A DNA stretch of 64,000 bases from assembly GCA_008828725.1 (NCBI GenBank), contig MEHQ01002749.1, forward strand, positions 17,455 to 81,454, written 5' to 3'. Shown piece by piece: positions 24,001 to 43,900 of the stretch. A program made the position numbers and the translations under genes. The notes under the pieces are model-generated. The model had not been told where the DNA came from and searched no databases. It saw only the letters and a list, made by a program, of their open reading frames with translations. Positions within the stretch are counted from its first letter, which is position 1. Every line of letters begins with the position of its first letter. Origin of the DNA: Saccharina japonica. Taxonomy: Eukaryota; Sar; Phaeophyceae; Laminariales; Laminariaceae.

Positions 24001-24391
24001 GCGGTTAGCGGCCCTCGAGCGACGCCTCGTCCACGCAAGCAGCGGTAGCCGTAGCTTCCCCGAAGGACGAGAAGGTGGTTTGGCCGTCGGCAGCGATAGT
24101 AGTGCTGCTATAGAGAGGAGGGGCGGCGGGGAGGGGGCACCGGCACGGAAACACGCCTTGCCGTTGCGCAACGAGGGGGAGTGGGGGACCGATAACAACC
24201 CCTTCGGTTACCGAGAATCGCCGGCGGAGCATGGGAGAGGGGGTTTCGCTCGCAGGCCAGATTATGGCGGGGCGGTGAACAGCGGAGAGTCTACTAGCGG
24301 CCGTGAAGTTGAGGTAGAAGGATTGAGTACCATGTACATGGGGCCGATTTCGCACAAAATGGCCCGGTTACGTGCGACCAACAAGGCGTAG
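15038..24391 (+). CDS. Coiled-coil protein of unknown function, multi-exon
   Basis: Proposed plus-strand exons are 15038-15757, 16342-16443, 19288-19409, 20151-20421, 21553-21608, 22584-22649 and 23234-24391. Borders are GT-AG and phases agree at each joint, except that an exon is missing between 20421 (phase 0) and 21553 (phase 1); a fitting exon lies on the minus strand at 21120-21255. Exon 1 starts at ATG 15038 and includes an Ala-rich helix (about residues 88-127). The middle exons encode charged coiled coil (ELRNKQANAEKSALEAKRAR, ERILEERRARKE, VDALKRKELEEKHSRQ). The last exon (385 codons plus stop) begins IRAQAKRALAAEQRRAQEDA and continues as Gly/Arg-rich, low-complexity sequence with a repeated EGEWG motif. 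No enzyme domain is seen. A centrosomal or ciliary coiled-coil role is possible but not shown. Small exons may be missed, especially in the 2.8-kb third interval. Confidence 0.6.
16540..16655 (+). repeat. SINE-like dispersed repeat, copy 2
   Basis: Contains CAGCACACCCAGTGTCTGTG, then CCGATTATTCACC, GAGAGATACAAG and GTGTGGTCACAAA, in the same order as the copies at 4.9, 24.4 and 26.5 kb. It lies in an intron of the coiled-coil gene. Confidence 0.55.
16930..17110 (-). repeat. Direct duplicate of the LINE tail at 17520-17700
   Basis: Blocks such as CTACTAGTCGG, CTTCCTGCTTTCGTCAACCG, CGGTTTCC and CATTCCCTTGGGC occur in the same order here and about 590 bp to the right. This is best read as a second, more truncated 3' end of the same non-LTR element family. 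Confidence 0.5.
17640..18090 (-). mobile_element. Fragment of a LINE (non-LTR retrotransposon) reverse transcriptase, C-terminal part
   Basis: Minus-strand frames read CESLETTIRKRRLLFAEAVA, then RQHKGRLPRRVMFATM and a GG..GQTPGGQ stretch, followed by EDLTVF. After a frame break they continue as an AERFMVIWHKFEA helix. The pattern 'RRRLL..A..ARQ..GRLPRRVMF...PGGQ......EDL' is typical of the region after the RT domain in non-LTR elements. The reading frame is broken between 17834 and 17847, and no RT catalytic core is present, so it is a dead 5'-truncated copy. Confidence 0.6.
18123..18210. mobile_element. Tiny MITE with TTAACCC ends
   Basis: An 88-bp unit with inverted ends TTAACCCCTTAAGAACTG and TAGTTCTGAATGGGTTAA. 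A second copy, in reverse orientation, is at 37500-37588. The interior has AAACTACTTGAAATTAGTGT, shared with the tandem array at 9.45-9.75 kb. Confidence 0.6.
18435..18660 (+). repeat. Imperfect tandem pair, about 110-bp unit
   Basis: Two units begin GGTTAAGAGCCC (18440 and 18546) and share CACTCAG/CATTCAGG, GGTCCCAAAAGT/GGGCCCAAAAGT, GCATGGCTC and GTACCAG in the same order. Non-coding, intronic. Confidence 0.6.
20440..20640 (-). repeat. GCATCCCT-family dispersed repeat, reverse orientation
   Basis: Read on the minus strand this has GAGTACTC-like start sequence after a C/G run, CATGGCC, a CGTACGACCATAGACACTCG stretch, a GACGGAGCACGTCAG block, and the long 3' part with GCGAAACACCGTGAGGTGTT and GGGTGAGCTGCGTCC. 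This is the same order as the plus-strand copies at 52.2 and 61.7 kb. It overlaps the donor side of the exon ending at 20421. Confidence 0.6.
21120..21255 (-). CDS. Coiled-coil exon on the opposite strand, phase-compatible with the surrounding gene
   Basis: On the minus strand the frame reads EEASRQILKYNREQIEKSNE, then QVMKEVVFEVGALRVQGWG and IPGRDI, and ends in a consensus GTAAGT donor at 21119. The coding character is clear: heptad-like charged helix and no stops. If the acceptor follows the GAG at 21256-21258, the exon starts in phase 0 and leaves one extra base, exactly what is needed between the plus-strand exons ending at 20421 and starting at 21553. It may therefore be an inverted exon of the 15038-24391 gene, or part of an unrelated minus-strand gene. 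The acceptor is uncertain because the upstream tract is pyrimidine-poor. Confidence 0.5.
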
Positions 24392-24404
24392 TGGTCCTCT
24401 CTGT

Positions 24405-24535
24405 GTTCGTGCGTGTGTGCGTTCTTCGCGGTAAGCCATTCGTTCCACCCCATCGACATTCAGCACACCCAGCAGCAACACCCACTGTCCGTGCTGATTC
24501 TTCATCCTAGAGAGACACAACATTATGATCACAAA
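24405..24535 (+). repeat. SINE-like dispersed repeat, copy 3
   Basis: Begins about 14 bp after the stop codon of the coiled-coil gene. It has CAGCACACCCAGCAGCAACA (a local insertion), then GTCCGTGCTGATTCTTCATC and CTAGAGAGACAC, as in the other copies. Probably part of the 3' UTR. Confidence 0.55.
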
Positions 24536-25831
24536 CTTGTGCCAGACAACTACCAGGGTACTGTATTATTGTAGAGCAGAGCCAACGATTTGCGTTGCTC
24601 TGCTGTTCCACAACAGTGTACCGATGATTAGCTGCAAAAGTTGGAGCAGTTCATTTCATGGTAGTATTGGGTAAAGGGAGACAAAGACACCGATACATTC
24701 GGGGTTTCCGTTACAGAGGACCACGGTAAGCTGTGGAATTGCTGTCTGTTGTACGAGTAGATGTTTTATCTGTCCACCTCGAAAACGAATTCCATTAACC
24801 CTGCAAGGTCTCGGGTCCAGGGAAAGCGACAAAAAAAACGACAGGTCCGGTAGTGCGGTCTTATCAAGCGTCTAAGAAGAGCGTGCGCTACTACAAGTAT
24901 TATCATGATGCGCGTGTGTCTTACATCTCCCTGTGTTCACCATATTGCAGTTCGGACACACATCCTACCCAGGTTTCCCAGGCTATATCGTGTGGCCGAT
25001 GATGTAATCGGTATTTTGTTTTCGGCAAATTTTCCCTCTATACTATAATCAAGTGAAATCCCAAAGGCGATGGTGCAAAAAAAGCAAAGCCGGTTGTTCC
25101 CAACGGCTCTGAGAATTTATTTGCAAATTCCGCTCAGAGTATCTCCCGAGATCCCGCACCAGCTTGGGCTCGCGGCTGACGTGACGGCAGTTTGTCTTTG
25201 GCACACTGTAGTTAAGACCTGTGTTGATGAAGAAAATGAAGGTATGGTGCAAACATATTATTGCAGACCTGGGGTGCTACGTACGTACGTAACCTCCTAT
25301 ATATTCCGTTTTCTGTGTATACTACTGTACGTACGTACGTACATGTACGAGCATAATTGTGAACTTTATTTCATTTTGGTGAAAAATGAGAGGATAGAGG
25401 GGGGGCACCGCATGCTTCTGATTGAAAAAAAACGGCAGCCGATAGCGGGCTGAATGGCTGACTCTCGATATATCTCTACTCGATATATCTCTACTGTAGT
25501 CCTAGCCAAGGGCAACCCGTGGCCACCGGAGAGACATGACACACTTCCGATCGAGTGCGATTCCGCGTCCGGTTCGTGCACGAAAGCTATTATTGCTGCT
25601 GTATTTTGAAACGCGAACTATCGTGCTCCTTTGTGTTGGAGTCTCTGATAATGGTCGCCCCGCCGGTGCCGGGGTGATGTGTGGTGGCCGTGGTCAAAGC
25701 GGTAATCTATCGCTCGAACACGCGGTACTCGGCGTATTAACCCTTTTGGAGGCCTAGGCATAGCAACCGGATAAACGGAAAGCGCGACCTTTCAATCGTC
25801 TGGTGGGAGCGCGCGTTCGTGACAATAGTTA

Positions 25832-26070
25832 ACACCTCGGACAGATCACTGACAGATCATCGATTCCCACTTGAGGATCTAGATGTTTCAGGGCAGAGAG
25901 ATCCCTGATCTGTATGATCTGTATGATCTAGCCCACGTTGCCGGGCGGGAGCCATACAATCTGTATCTAGGACCTGTTTTTCTGGGTTAAATCTGTACTA
26001 TCCAGATCGTGCACAGCACCTCAGAACGGCAGGTTAGGATCTAGGTGATCTAGATCATGATCTGTCCGGC
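25832..26070. mobile_element. MITE-like element, CACCTCGGACAGAT family, copy 2
   Basis: Starts ACACCTCGGACAGATCACTG and ends ATCATGATCTGTCCGG, inverted to the start. Internal blocks GATTCCCACTTGAGG, TTGCCGGGCGGGAGCC and AGCACCTCAGAACGG match the reverse-oriented blocks of the copies at 1.9 and 32.1 kb. Non-coding. Confidence 0.65.
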
Positions 26071-26489
26071 GCGTACAACAATAGTTCGATTTCGCGCGCG
26101 TGTCGTACAACTACTACTCCTCGCATGGCATATACGTATCGGTAGCCCGGACACTCACTCATCCTTCCACCCATCAGCTGGATGTATTTGCTTCGTTCGG
26201 CCGCTGGTGTAATCGTCGCTACCGTTCGTCCTTGTTCCCCTCTGCTGACCCAGAAGGTACACTGCTGTGAAACTGCGGGTCCGTGCACAACATGTTCTTC
26301 GTATCGGTATAGCATTGTTTTGGGCTATGGGCTATGCCAGTCAAAAAGCCCATAGGTTTTGGGCGCCATCTCGGGCTCCGAAGGGGGTTTAGGATCCATG
26401 TGTAGGCGGCACGGGGGGCGGGCGGCGCACATACGACGCATACATACGGATACGGCATGATATCATACGGAAAACTGAACTGCTGTACT

Positions 26490-26590
26490 GGTACGCGTGT
26501 GTTCTTTCCACCCCTCGACACCCAGCACACTTGGTGCCCGTGCCGATTATTCATCCTAAAGAGATACGTATCAGCTCTGTGGCGTCTAAC
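26490..26590 (+). repeat. SINE-like dispersed repeat, copy 4
   Basis: Contains GTGTGTTCTTTCCACCCCTC, GACACCCAGCACACTTGGTG, CCCGTGCCGATTATTCATCC and AAAGAGATACG in family order. Confidence 0.55.
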
Positions 26591-27410
26591 TATGAAACAG
26601 ACAAATGCGTCGCATGTCAGTCGTAGATCGTACGAGGTAGTAAGTGTACGTACAACTAGATTCCAACGGCAGGACGGGTACGTAGTCTACTATTACTGTT
26701 TGTAGTCATCAAACAGTCAACATCGGTATTACATGAGTCGAGCTGCGCGAACAGGGCGGTAGAGGCCAACATCGTATACAGTTACGTGTTTCGGAAGGGC
26801 GGGGCCTCTCTACATAGGCAGCAGTGGCTGGAGCTTTCCAAGAACCTGCGACCTCGCAGCAACGCTGCTGCTGCTACTGAAAAAAAAAGGTTTCCTATGC
26901 AAAGTAGGAGCGTGTCTGAACAGGGGAGACTCGAATCTGCGGAATTCCACAGCGTGCCGAATCGAGCACACCGACCGGCAGTCAGCACTGCGGAGGGTCA
27001 AGCAAGCGGGCGGACAAGGGACACATTAGCGTGAGCGTCTGCCATTCACCAACAGGTATGAACCTTCAGTAGACCACGAGATAAATGTGCACCGGAGAAT
27101 CAGCCGAGTTTTTGTCGAATAGGCTGCTGGCACATCGAGAGAAAACGGCAATCCTTGTGCGTTCTTGTGCGAGAACTGACTTGTGAAGTGCTTCGCTGCG
27201 CTAGCGGCGAATGAAGCGAGGCAAACGATTGATGCCGGATCAGCTATCGTTTCCCATCAACACCCGCCTCCCCCTCGCACACACCACGACAGCAGCAGCA
27301 GTGGCCGGCTCTCACAAGCCATGCGCGAAAATGTTTTTGCAAAACACCGCTGTTATCCCCAGGAAATCTGAATCTGCCTCACACAGCAGCGAACAAACCG
27401 GACAAGCGGG

Positions 27411-36474
<9,064 letters not shown>

Positions 36475-37898
36475 GAGTTCCTGGAGGCGTTTTTTTTCAT
36501 CCCGGCGCGCCTTCGGTGCAAGCCAGCAGCAGAGCAGCAGCAACAGCAGCTCGTACGGATATACGTAGGAGGCGCCGGGGGCGTGTTGCCCGTCTACCCT
36601 CCCATGGAATGTCGGATAAAGTTTATTTCGGTTCATCAGACACACGATCGAAAACGCTGCAGACAGAAACGTGGAAACCCGTTTTTGCTTATTGCGTGAG
36701 TGTGACGTGTGGAAGACGAAATAGTCGTACGCACTGACGATACGAAGAACGAAATAGTCATATGGAGAGCACGTCGTGTGGGTTTCCAGGGGCGTGTTTT
36801 TTTGCATACACAACAAAAGCATTGCGGAAAATGGTGGAAACTACAGTGCGTACATTCGAAATGGAAACTACGTATATACGAGTAGTGGTACCTTGCGACG
36901 GAGAGAACTTATTCGGGGTTCCGGAATCGCTTATTTTGTTGCTGAAAACACATGATGTGAAAAGCCGACGAGACATGCAACGCGCTTGCTGCTTATGACG
37001 GGGGGGAGGGAGGGAGAGAAGGCTGCGGTACTCTTAAAGCTTGAAGGGAGTACGCCAGCAGCTCGTTGTTTTGCGGGGGGTTCGAGCTCGGGTTTTCGAC
37101 GCGACGTTAAGCGGTTTGTCTCACGACGGCGCTAAACGAGACCCGCCTTGGCAAACTCCACCGCGTGTTTGTTGTTGCTGTCGCCAGGAGCTAGCTCGTA
37201 ACCCGGCCGGGCTCTCTGCTTCGCGTCGCGTGGTGTTATGCCTGCCTGGCGGGTGTGGGCGACGGGGGGGAAATGCTTTTTCGGGGTTTTGATAACGGTC
37301 GGCCGAAAATAAACTTCCACGAGAAAATAAAAAAAATGAAAAAACGTTCGTATATACGAAGTATACCCGTTTGTATTAGCACATGATGCACCAAACCTTT
37401 TTTCTGAGAAAAATGTGTGCAAATTTTCGGATCTTATACGAGCAACTTTTGATTTGTTTCTCCATAGATACCCCATGACAGCCGAAAACGAAAACGAGCT
37501 TAACCCACTCAGAACTGAAAAAAGTCATCCGACACTAATTCCAAGTAATTTGTCCCCAGCTACGTGGGAACAGTTCTTAAGGGGTTAAATGATGAATTGA
37601 AATGAGAATACGGCAGAAAAGTAAGCAGCATTTCGGAGGAGAGTGCCTGACAGGTCACGGCCGAAAATGAACTCCAAAGAGAGTGAAAATGACATGTGAC
37701 TACATAAGAGCAACAATACTTCGTACATAGTGGTGCCGCCGACAATAGCTTTGCTGCTTTTGTTTTTGACTACCTACCGTATTGCACTTGAAATTACTCA
37801 GCCTCTAGTACGATAAAATTGAAACCTGAATTTCTCGACAACGGAGAGAGTGCAATTCGACGCGAGTCAACCAGAGACAAGAAAGTGCTGAAATCTTC
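36475..37898. other. RPT2 downstream region
   Basis: Includes the RPT2 3' UTR and about 1.3 kb with no convincing gene. A reverse-oriented TTAACCC MITE sits at 37500-37588. An open frame of 230 codons on the minus strand (36130-36822) is antisense to the last RPT2 exon and a repeat, and is not supported. Confidence 0.5.
37500..37588. mobile_element. Tiny MITE with TTAACCC ends, reverse copy
   Basis: TTAACCCACTCAGAACTG at one end and CAGTTCTTAAGGGGTTAA at the other. The interior CCGACACTAATTCCAAGTAA and TTTGTCCCC is the reverse complement of the 18123-18210 copy. Confidence 0.6.
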
Positions 37899-39674
37899 CG
37901 CGATAAAAATGCAAGGCACGTACCGTAGTGGGGAGGGGGGAGAGGAGCCTACGTGACCCCCATAGGATACGACTTACGACGATCGACGATCGACTTAGGA
38001 GGGGAGGAAAAAAAGAAGGGCGGAGACAATGAATGGGATGGGGAGAAACAAAAAAAAAAAAAAAAAACGCAGAGCGACGCGTTTGTTTATGGAAAGAGCT
38101 CGACGAGATATTTCCTGAGCTGTAATTTTGGTTGTGTGTGTGCGCCCCTCTTAAGCAATGTTTTGGAGGAAATCGGCTCTGAAGGTCATCCCATGGGGGT
38201 GTTTTCTCGTAACACGTGTGATAGTAGTGGTCCCTCTATACAGCCGGTGTGTGCTAGCGGGAAAAAGCGGCGTTATAGCGGTAAGCGGCGCTACTCCGGA
38301 TAGGGGAATAGTTAAAAAAAAAAAAAAAAAAAAACAGCTGTGAGATAGAGGATTTCGTCGAAACTCATATTTGCTACCTGCTACGTATTAATAGCTGAGT
38401 GTGATACTTCGATCGCGGGTACTTAAAGGTTTTATGTCCTCATGCAGGATGTACATCCCGTATGAGGGGGACACAATCTGAGGCTGTAGAATTCAGGGAG
38501 TGTCTATTTGTAGGGGGGGAAACAAATCCGGATAGGGGAATATATAGGTTTTAGTATGGAAACGGAAAACTGTGCCAAGCGAATTCACCGGCGCTATACT
38601 TAGGGGCAGCCGGCGTTACTCAACCGGCGCTATAGAGGGACCACTACTGCTGTGGTATTCGTATGGGCTACAGTACGACAGAAAACATGGTGCCAATGCT
38701 GTAATCGGCGTTATTTGTCCGACAACCTTCCCCTGCGAAGTTCCAAAAACGAAGGGATGCGCCGACGCAGTTGGGAGGGGAGAGGAGTGCCTGCTACGTG
38801 ACTACGTCTATATCTGAGTTACGAAAGGGGGGTAACTGGGAAAAGTAATACCTGGTACTTCACTGCTGTAGTGCAAACATGACTCAGATGGGATGGAAAG
38901 AAAAACAAAAAAGACGACATCGAATTGGGGTCGTTGTCGTCGCCCTCGCCGTAGTAAAAAAATATTTTCTCACCTATATCGTTCGCGAAACGTGGTTCCC
39001 TTTCAGTGCGCGCTTCACGCCTTGTCATAGTTGAGAACCTTCATTCTTAAAAAAATAGAATATCCAAACTTCCCAGAATTATGGCGTCACGTGATACATA
39101 ATATTGGCGTCTACACATCGTTTTTTGTTCGGCCGTTTTTATCGCGAAACCGGCTGCCCTTTCACCACGCGCTTCTTTCGCACCATTTGATAGTTGAGAG
39201 CTGGCACTTTTAATAATCAACACCTCGAAACGTCCAAAAATTGCGACCTCGGGAAGAAAAACCTCTCCAATTTGCCGTCGTTGGCTTTATCGTCGTCGGT
39301 ATTATTGTCGTTCTCCGTTGGTATGATTGTCGTTCGCCGTCGGTAGTGTCTTCACCGTCGTCGTCGTCATCGTTGATGGGACAAAACTGCAAAACAAAAA
39401 CAAGGGGAAAAAAAAAGTTGGCCAACAAAATTCTTCCCGTCCGTCACCTCATATCGCCTTACCCCTCTGTCCGTACATATAAGGACCGATCGATATTGAT
39501 ATTAATATGTAAACGGTCTTTATATCTCCGCCCAGACTTGTATGACCTCTCTCCGTCTACTTATAAACTGGTACTGTGTACGTAAGTAAATACCAGGTAG
39601 CTAAGAGTGGAGGCGGCTGCTGTAACTTCCTCCACGCACCACGAGTAGTCCAGGGGTTTCCCATCTACGAGTAG

Positions 39675-40065
39675 CAGAAAACTCCTAAGAGCAAACGACC
39701 AACTAGAAGAGTCCTTAAAAGTAAACCAATCAGAAAAGTCCTGACAAGAAGTATAGACAAATCAGAAACTCCTTGAAGAAATCGACCAATTAGAAAACTC
39801 CATTTAAAAAAGTAGACCACTCAGAAAACTCCTTACAAAAAGTAGGCCAATCAGAGAACTCCTTCAAAAGTAGACCAATCAGAAAACTTCTAAAAGAAGA
39901 TAAACCAATGAGAAAACTCCTTGAAAAGTAGACAAATCAGAAAATTCCTTTAAAAAATAGACCAATCAGAAAACTACTTAAAAAAGTAGACCGATTAGAA
40001 AACTCCTCAAATAAAATAGACCAATCAGAACACTCCAAAAAATAAAGACCAACCAGAAAACTGCG
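39675..40065 (+). repeat. Degenerate tandem array, about 29-bp unit (copy 1)
   Basis: About 13 units of AGACCAATCAGAAAACTCCT followed by TNAAAAAGT, with many point changes and unequal spacing. Repeated at 45964-46354 in the second copy. The irregular units and lack of unique spacers rule out a CRISPR array. Confidence 0.85.
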
Positions 40066-40194
40066 CGCACAAAATCTTGCACTACCTTCGTGTATAATAG
40101 CACTAGGTACATCACCATTAGGTAGTCGTGGACACACGAAAAGGTATACATGACATATCATAGCCTATCAGGTCGGGGCAAGCTTCAAGTCAGT

Positions 40195-40891
40195 TCAGGT
40201 CAGAAGCGTCGACGCCCCCATTTCTGCCACCAACGACATGAGCTCCGGTCCTCGCTTCGGGTGCACGAGAGTCCCAACCATGGTGCCAACCGTCCCTGCC
40301 GCCCAAATACACAAGGCAAACTGCACGGAAGCGTTATGGGACGGGGGGGGGTGAGGGGACGGGATCAGACTGACGTTTTACAGAGCGCTCGAATACGAAA
40401 AAAAAACAGGTATGACATAAGCCAAGTTGCACTTTATGGCTAATAGTGGCGGCAGCGGTCATCGTTTGGTCAACGGGTGAAAGCAAATAGACAGAGATAA
40501 AAACCGTTTAACCACATCGGGAAACTGACGCCGTAAATCGCAAAAAAACATGAAGCGGTTCGAGTGAACAGACGGCGGAGAAGCGTGTATGTGTTCGATC
40601 AGCGAGGTTGCCCTATATGAGTCAGAGAGGTAGAGAGGCAGCGAGCCAATTAGCCAGCTGAGGGACTGGCGCCTATGCGAAATGCCCATAAAAACATGCC
40701 TCTATCCATCCAATACCCTGTGCATTTTGCGCGAACCGCACCGCACCGCACCGCACCGTAGCATTGCCAGCCGTCTTGCTCCTCATCTCTCGCAGGATCG
40801 CCGTCCAGTCTGTGCACGCGTAGGGGTTGTTTTTCCTCCGCTTTCTGCGATTTATTGTTTTTGTTTGTTTCAACACCCAGAGGAACAGACA

Positions 40892-40961
<70 letters not shown>

Positions 40962-43900
40962 ACAGACAGACAGACAGATTGAAAACGTCTTTAGAATATT
41001 CAACACTTAACAGGTTGAAGCTAAAAAAGCAGGTGGCGGTCCCAGTAACGGTTACGAAGCGTTACGCAGCGGCAACTCAATGCCAATGATCACCTCTCGT
41101 CCAAGGCCAACCTCACGGTGAGAAACCCCTCGTCAATGATGAACCAACACCATACCAGCGTCTGAAAAAACATGCCTGTCTGTCTGCCTGTCCGATCAAA
41201 TCACTTCAACTATATGAACATCACTCAATATTGACAGCAGTAGCTCGAACAACAGACGGTCCCTACAACGGCTATTGTCAGTGGCGGCTTGTGGCTTGTG
41301 GCCACCATCTCTCCTCCCTAATAAGCCAACCACCGTACGGTCAGGAAAATCTCGTCCTCGATGAACCAAGGTCAGGCTCTGAAAAAAACAACATATGTCT
41401 GTCTGTGTGCCTGCCTGCATATCTGCTCGTCTGTCTATCCGATTAAATATCTCGTGCCGTCTGTCTATCCGATCAAAGCACTCGTGTATGTACCCGGTAT
41501 TCACTATCAACAGCAGTACCGTAGCTCATATAATACTTCGCATTTTTCCCTAAAGTACTTTTCCACTCTATAGGTCTTTCGGGGCCTGTCTTGTGACCAC
41601 AGACTAGATTTTTGGCGACGACTTAAAACATGAAAACAACAAACAACAAAACAGACGGGCCCACTAACGACGAATCACATAATTTTACCCAGCCGGGGGC
41701 TCATGGCTCATCATCACCTCTCTTCCAAGGCCAACCGCACGGCCAGGAAAACCTCGTCCACGATGAACAGCGCCAGGTTCTGGAAGAACAGCGCCTTTCC
41801 GGCGGTGAGGGACATCTTAGCAGCCGCCATCCCTAGGGGCATTCTCTTCGTCTTCCGCAAGGCCGACAGAGAGATGTTCTACGCCGACCAAAAACAATCG
41901 ATTTCGTTTGAGCGGACCAGATGGGGCCAGAAAGCGCAATGCAGGAGTGGGAAGAGGGGTGGGGGGTGGGGGGGGTACTCATTAGTTGCTTGCCTTAGTC
42001 ATTTGACCATTGACCACGCATCCCTTTCGAGACGAAGCGGGGGGGGTACTCATTTATTTGCTTGCCTTAGTCATTTGACCATTGACCACGCATCCCTTTC
42101 GAGACGAACGCGGGGGGGGTACTTCATTTTCATGCATGTGCCGTAGTCATTGGGTCATTTGACCATGGACCACGCATCCCTTTCGAGACGGAGCACCGTT
42201 CCTACTCCTAATAGAGACACCTCCAACACTTGGGCGCTCATTACGTTGTTTCCATATATTACAAATATTTTTTTTGCTAATCTTATCCCCTTCCTGTTTC
42301 GCCGCCTGTGGCCACCATCTATCTCCTAAGATAGCGATCGTTTTCTCGCTGCTATTTAGTGTACCAAACTGCTCCATGTCACACTCGTCCATTTTTCTCA
42401 TCTCCTCCTCTGGGGGGGGGGGAGAAGATGTAACGCGTGCTGTGATGAACGTGTGATGAGGGGAGTCATAATTTCAGGAGCTCTTTACGTATTGTCCTTC
42501 ACCCTAAAAAAACTGATTTTGGAGGGGAAATAAAAAAAGAAAAAAAGGTGTAGCCCGATGAATAGTCTGCGTGACAAAAATGAAAAAAAAACATCAACAC
42601 CGATGGGTGGTCGAATTTGTTTTTTTCGACATCTCACAGAATTTTTTGTTTGTTAGGGGGGGGGGGTTACTAAAACCAAGTGAAAAAAATGAAAATAAGG
42701 ATAATTTTTTTTTTCCATTTTCTTATTTCATCGTGTGATCACAACGGTTGCAACGGTTTTCTTTTCCGACCTCTGGGGCTGTGGTATGTCGTTTTCTCTT
42801 TTTTTCTGACCGCCCCTGACACAAGGATGAAATTTCGACGATTTAGGGTCAAGGAGTCCCGTCATTAAAAAAAACGTTTTCAGCCAAAAAAAGGTATACC
42901 TCTACCTCTATCGCAGCACGCGCCAGGTAAGATAACGGTGAGGGGGTTTCGAATTTCTTATTTTGCCGCTCCGTTTGGCCCGGGCAACACTTGCTCCAAA
43001 AAAGGGCAAGTGAGGGTCTTGGCTTGATGGAATAAAAAAAACGACGCAGGGACTCCACCATCTATAGTGGACACATGCAAAACTTCTGTATCCTGAGTTT
43101 GAACCGTTATTCCATGCCCGTCGATACCTCCCCCCCCTCCCGACTAAACGGAAACTGCTAAAGAGCCAGAAAAGGTGAAAACCAAAAGAGGCAGAAAAGG
43201 CAACAGGCGGTAGCGCACAGCTGCATCCACCCCAGGGGCTACCCCCCCACACCCATAAGCGTTCCATTATCGGGCGGTTTTAATTACTCACAATGAGTGC
43301 TCATGCAACACGAATATTTTTATTTTATTTTATTTAGATCCTTTTGGAGATCTGGGTAAAAAAAGCACGGCAAACTTTTAACAACAAGAAAAGGCGAAAC
43401 GCCTCGTGATTATTGTTTCGGTGGTCCCAGAGAGTGAATTTTCACGACCACAACAGTTTTTTACCTTGGTGAGACGGTCCGCTTTATGTGTGGACAAATG
43501 CACGACGGCCTGCCACTCCAGCAACCGCTGTGTCGATACCGTCATCACGCTGTGCAAAACCCTTCGGGTTGTCTGGAACGACAACGCCGCAGAGGAGGCC
43601 AAGGACGGGAGGGGACGGGGACGGGGGGGGTACTTCATTTTCATGCATGGCCGTAGTCATTGGGTCATTTGACCATGGACCACGCATCCCTTTCGAGACG
43701 GAGCACCGTCCCTACTCCTACTAGAGACACCTCCGACAGCCGCAGTTGTTTCCATCTATTACAAAGAAACTTTTTGCTAATCCTATCGGGGGTACCGTCA
43801 AACAATACAAGAACAAATAAAATATACCATAGCAAATCAGGACCATAGCAAAATCAGGACTCGTCACGTATAGACAAAAACCGATATTTTCCAGTATTTT

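Larger units (their letters stand above)
24536..27410. other. Intergenic region between coiled-coil gene and RPT2
   Basis: Holds a CACCTCGGACAGAT-family MITE (25832-26070), a SINE-like copy (26490-26590), runs of ACGTACGTAC (25280-25345), and an 82-codon frame at 26786-27034 with no recognisable features. The RPT2 promoter is expected in the last few hundred bases, but no core element can be identified by eye. Confidence 0.5.

Noticed and set aside
23688-24355. Minus-strand frames of 116-120 codons opposite the last coiled-coil exon
   Set aside because: Pro/Arg-rich mirror of a Gly/Arg-rich plus-strand exon, which has the coiled-coil start and agrees in phase with its neighbours.
39675-40065. 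Regularly spaced repeats resembling a CRISPR array
   Set aside because: Units are degenerate, directly adjacent, lack unique spacers, and the DNA is clearly eukaryotic.
40650-41089. Open frames rich in TDRQ or CLSV repeats
   Set aside because: They translate the (ACAG)n/(GCAG)n microsatellite and have no coding support outside the short exon at 40757-40844.
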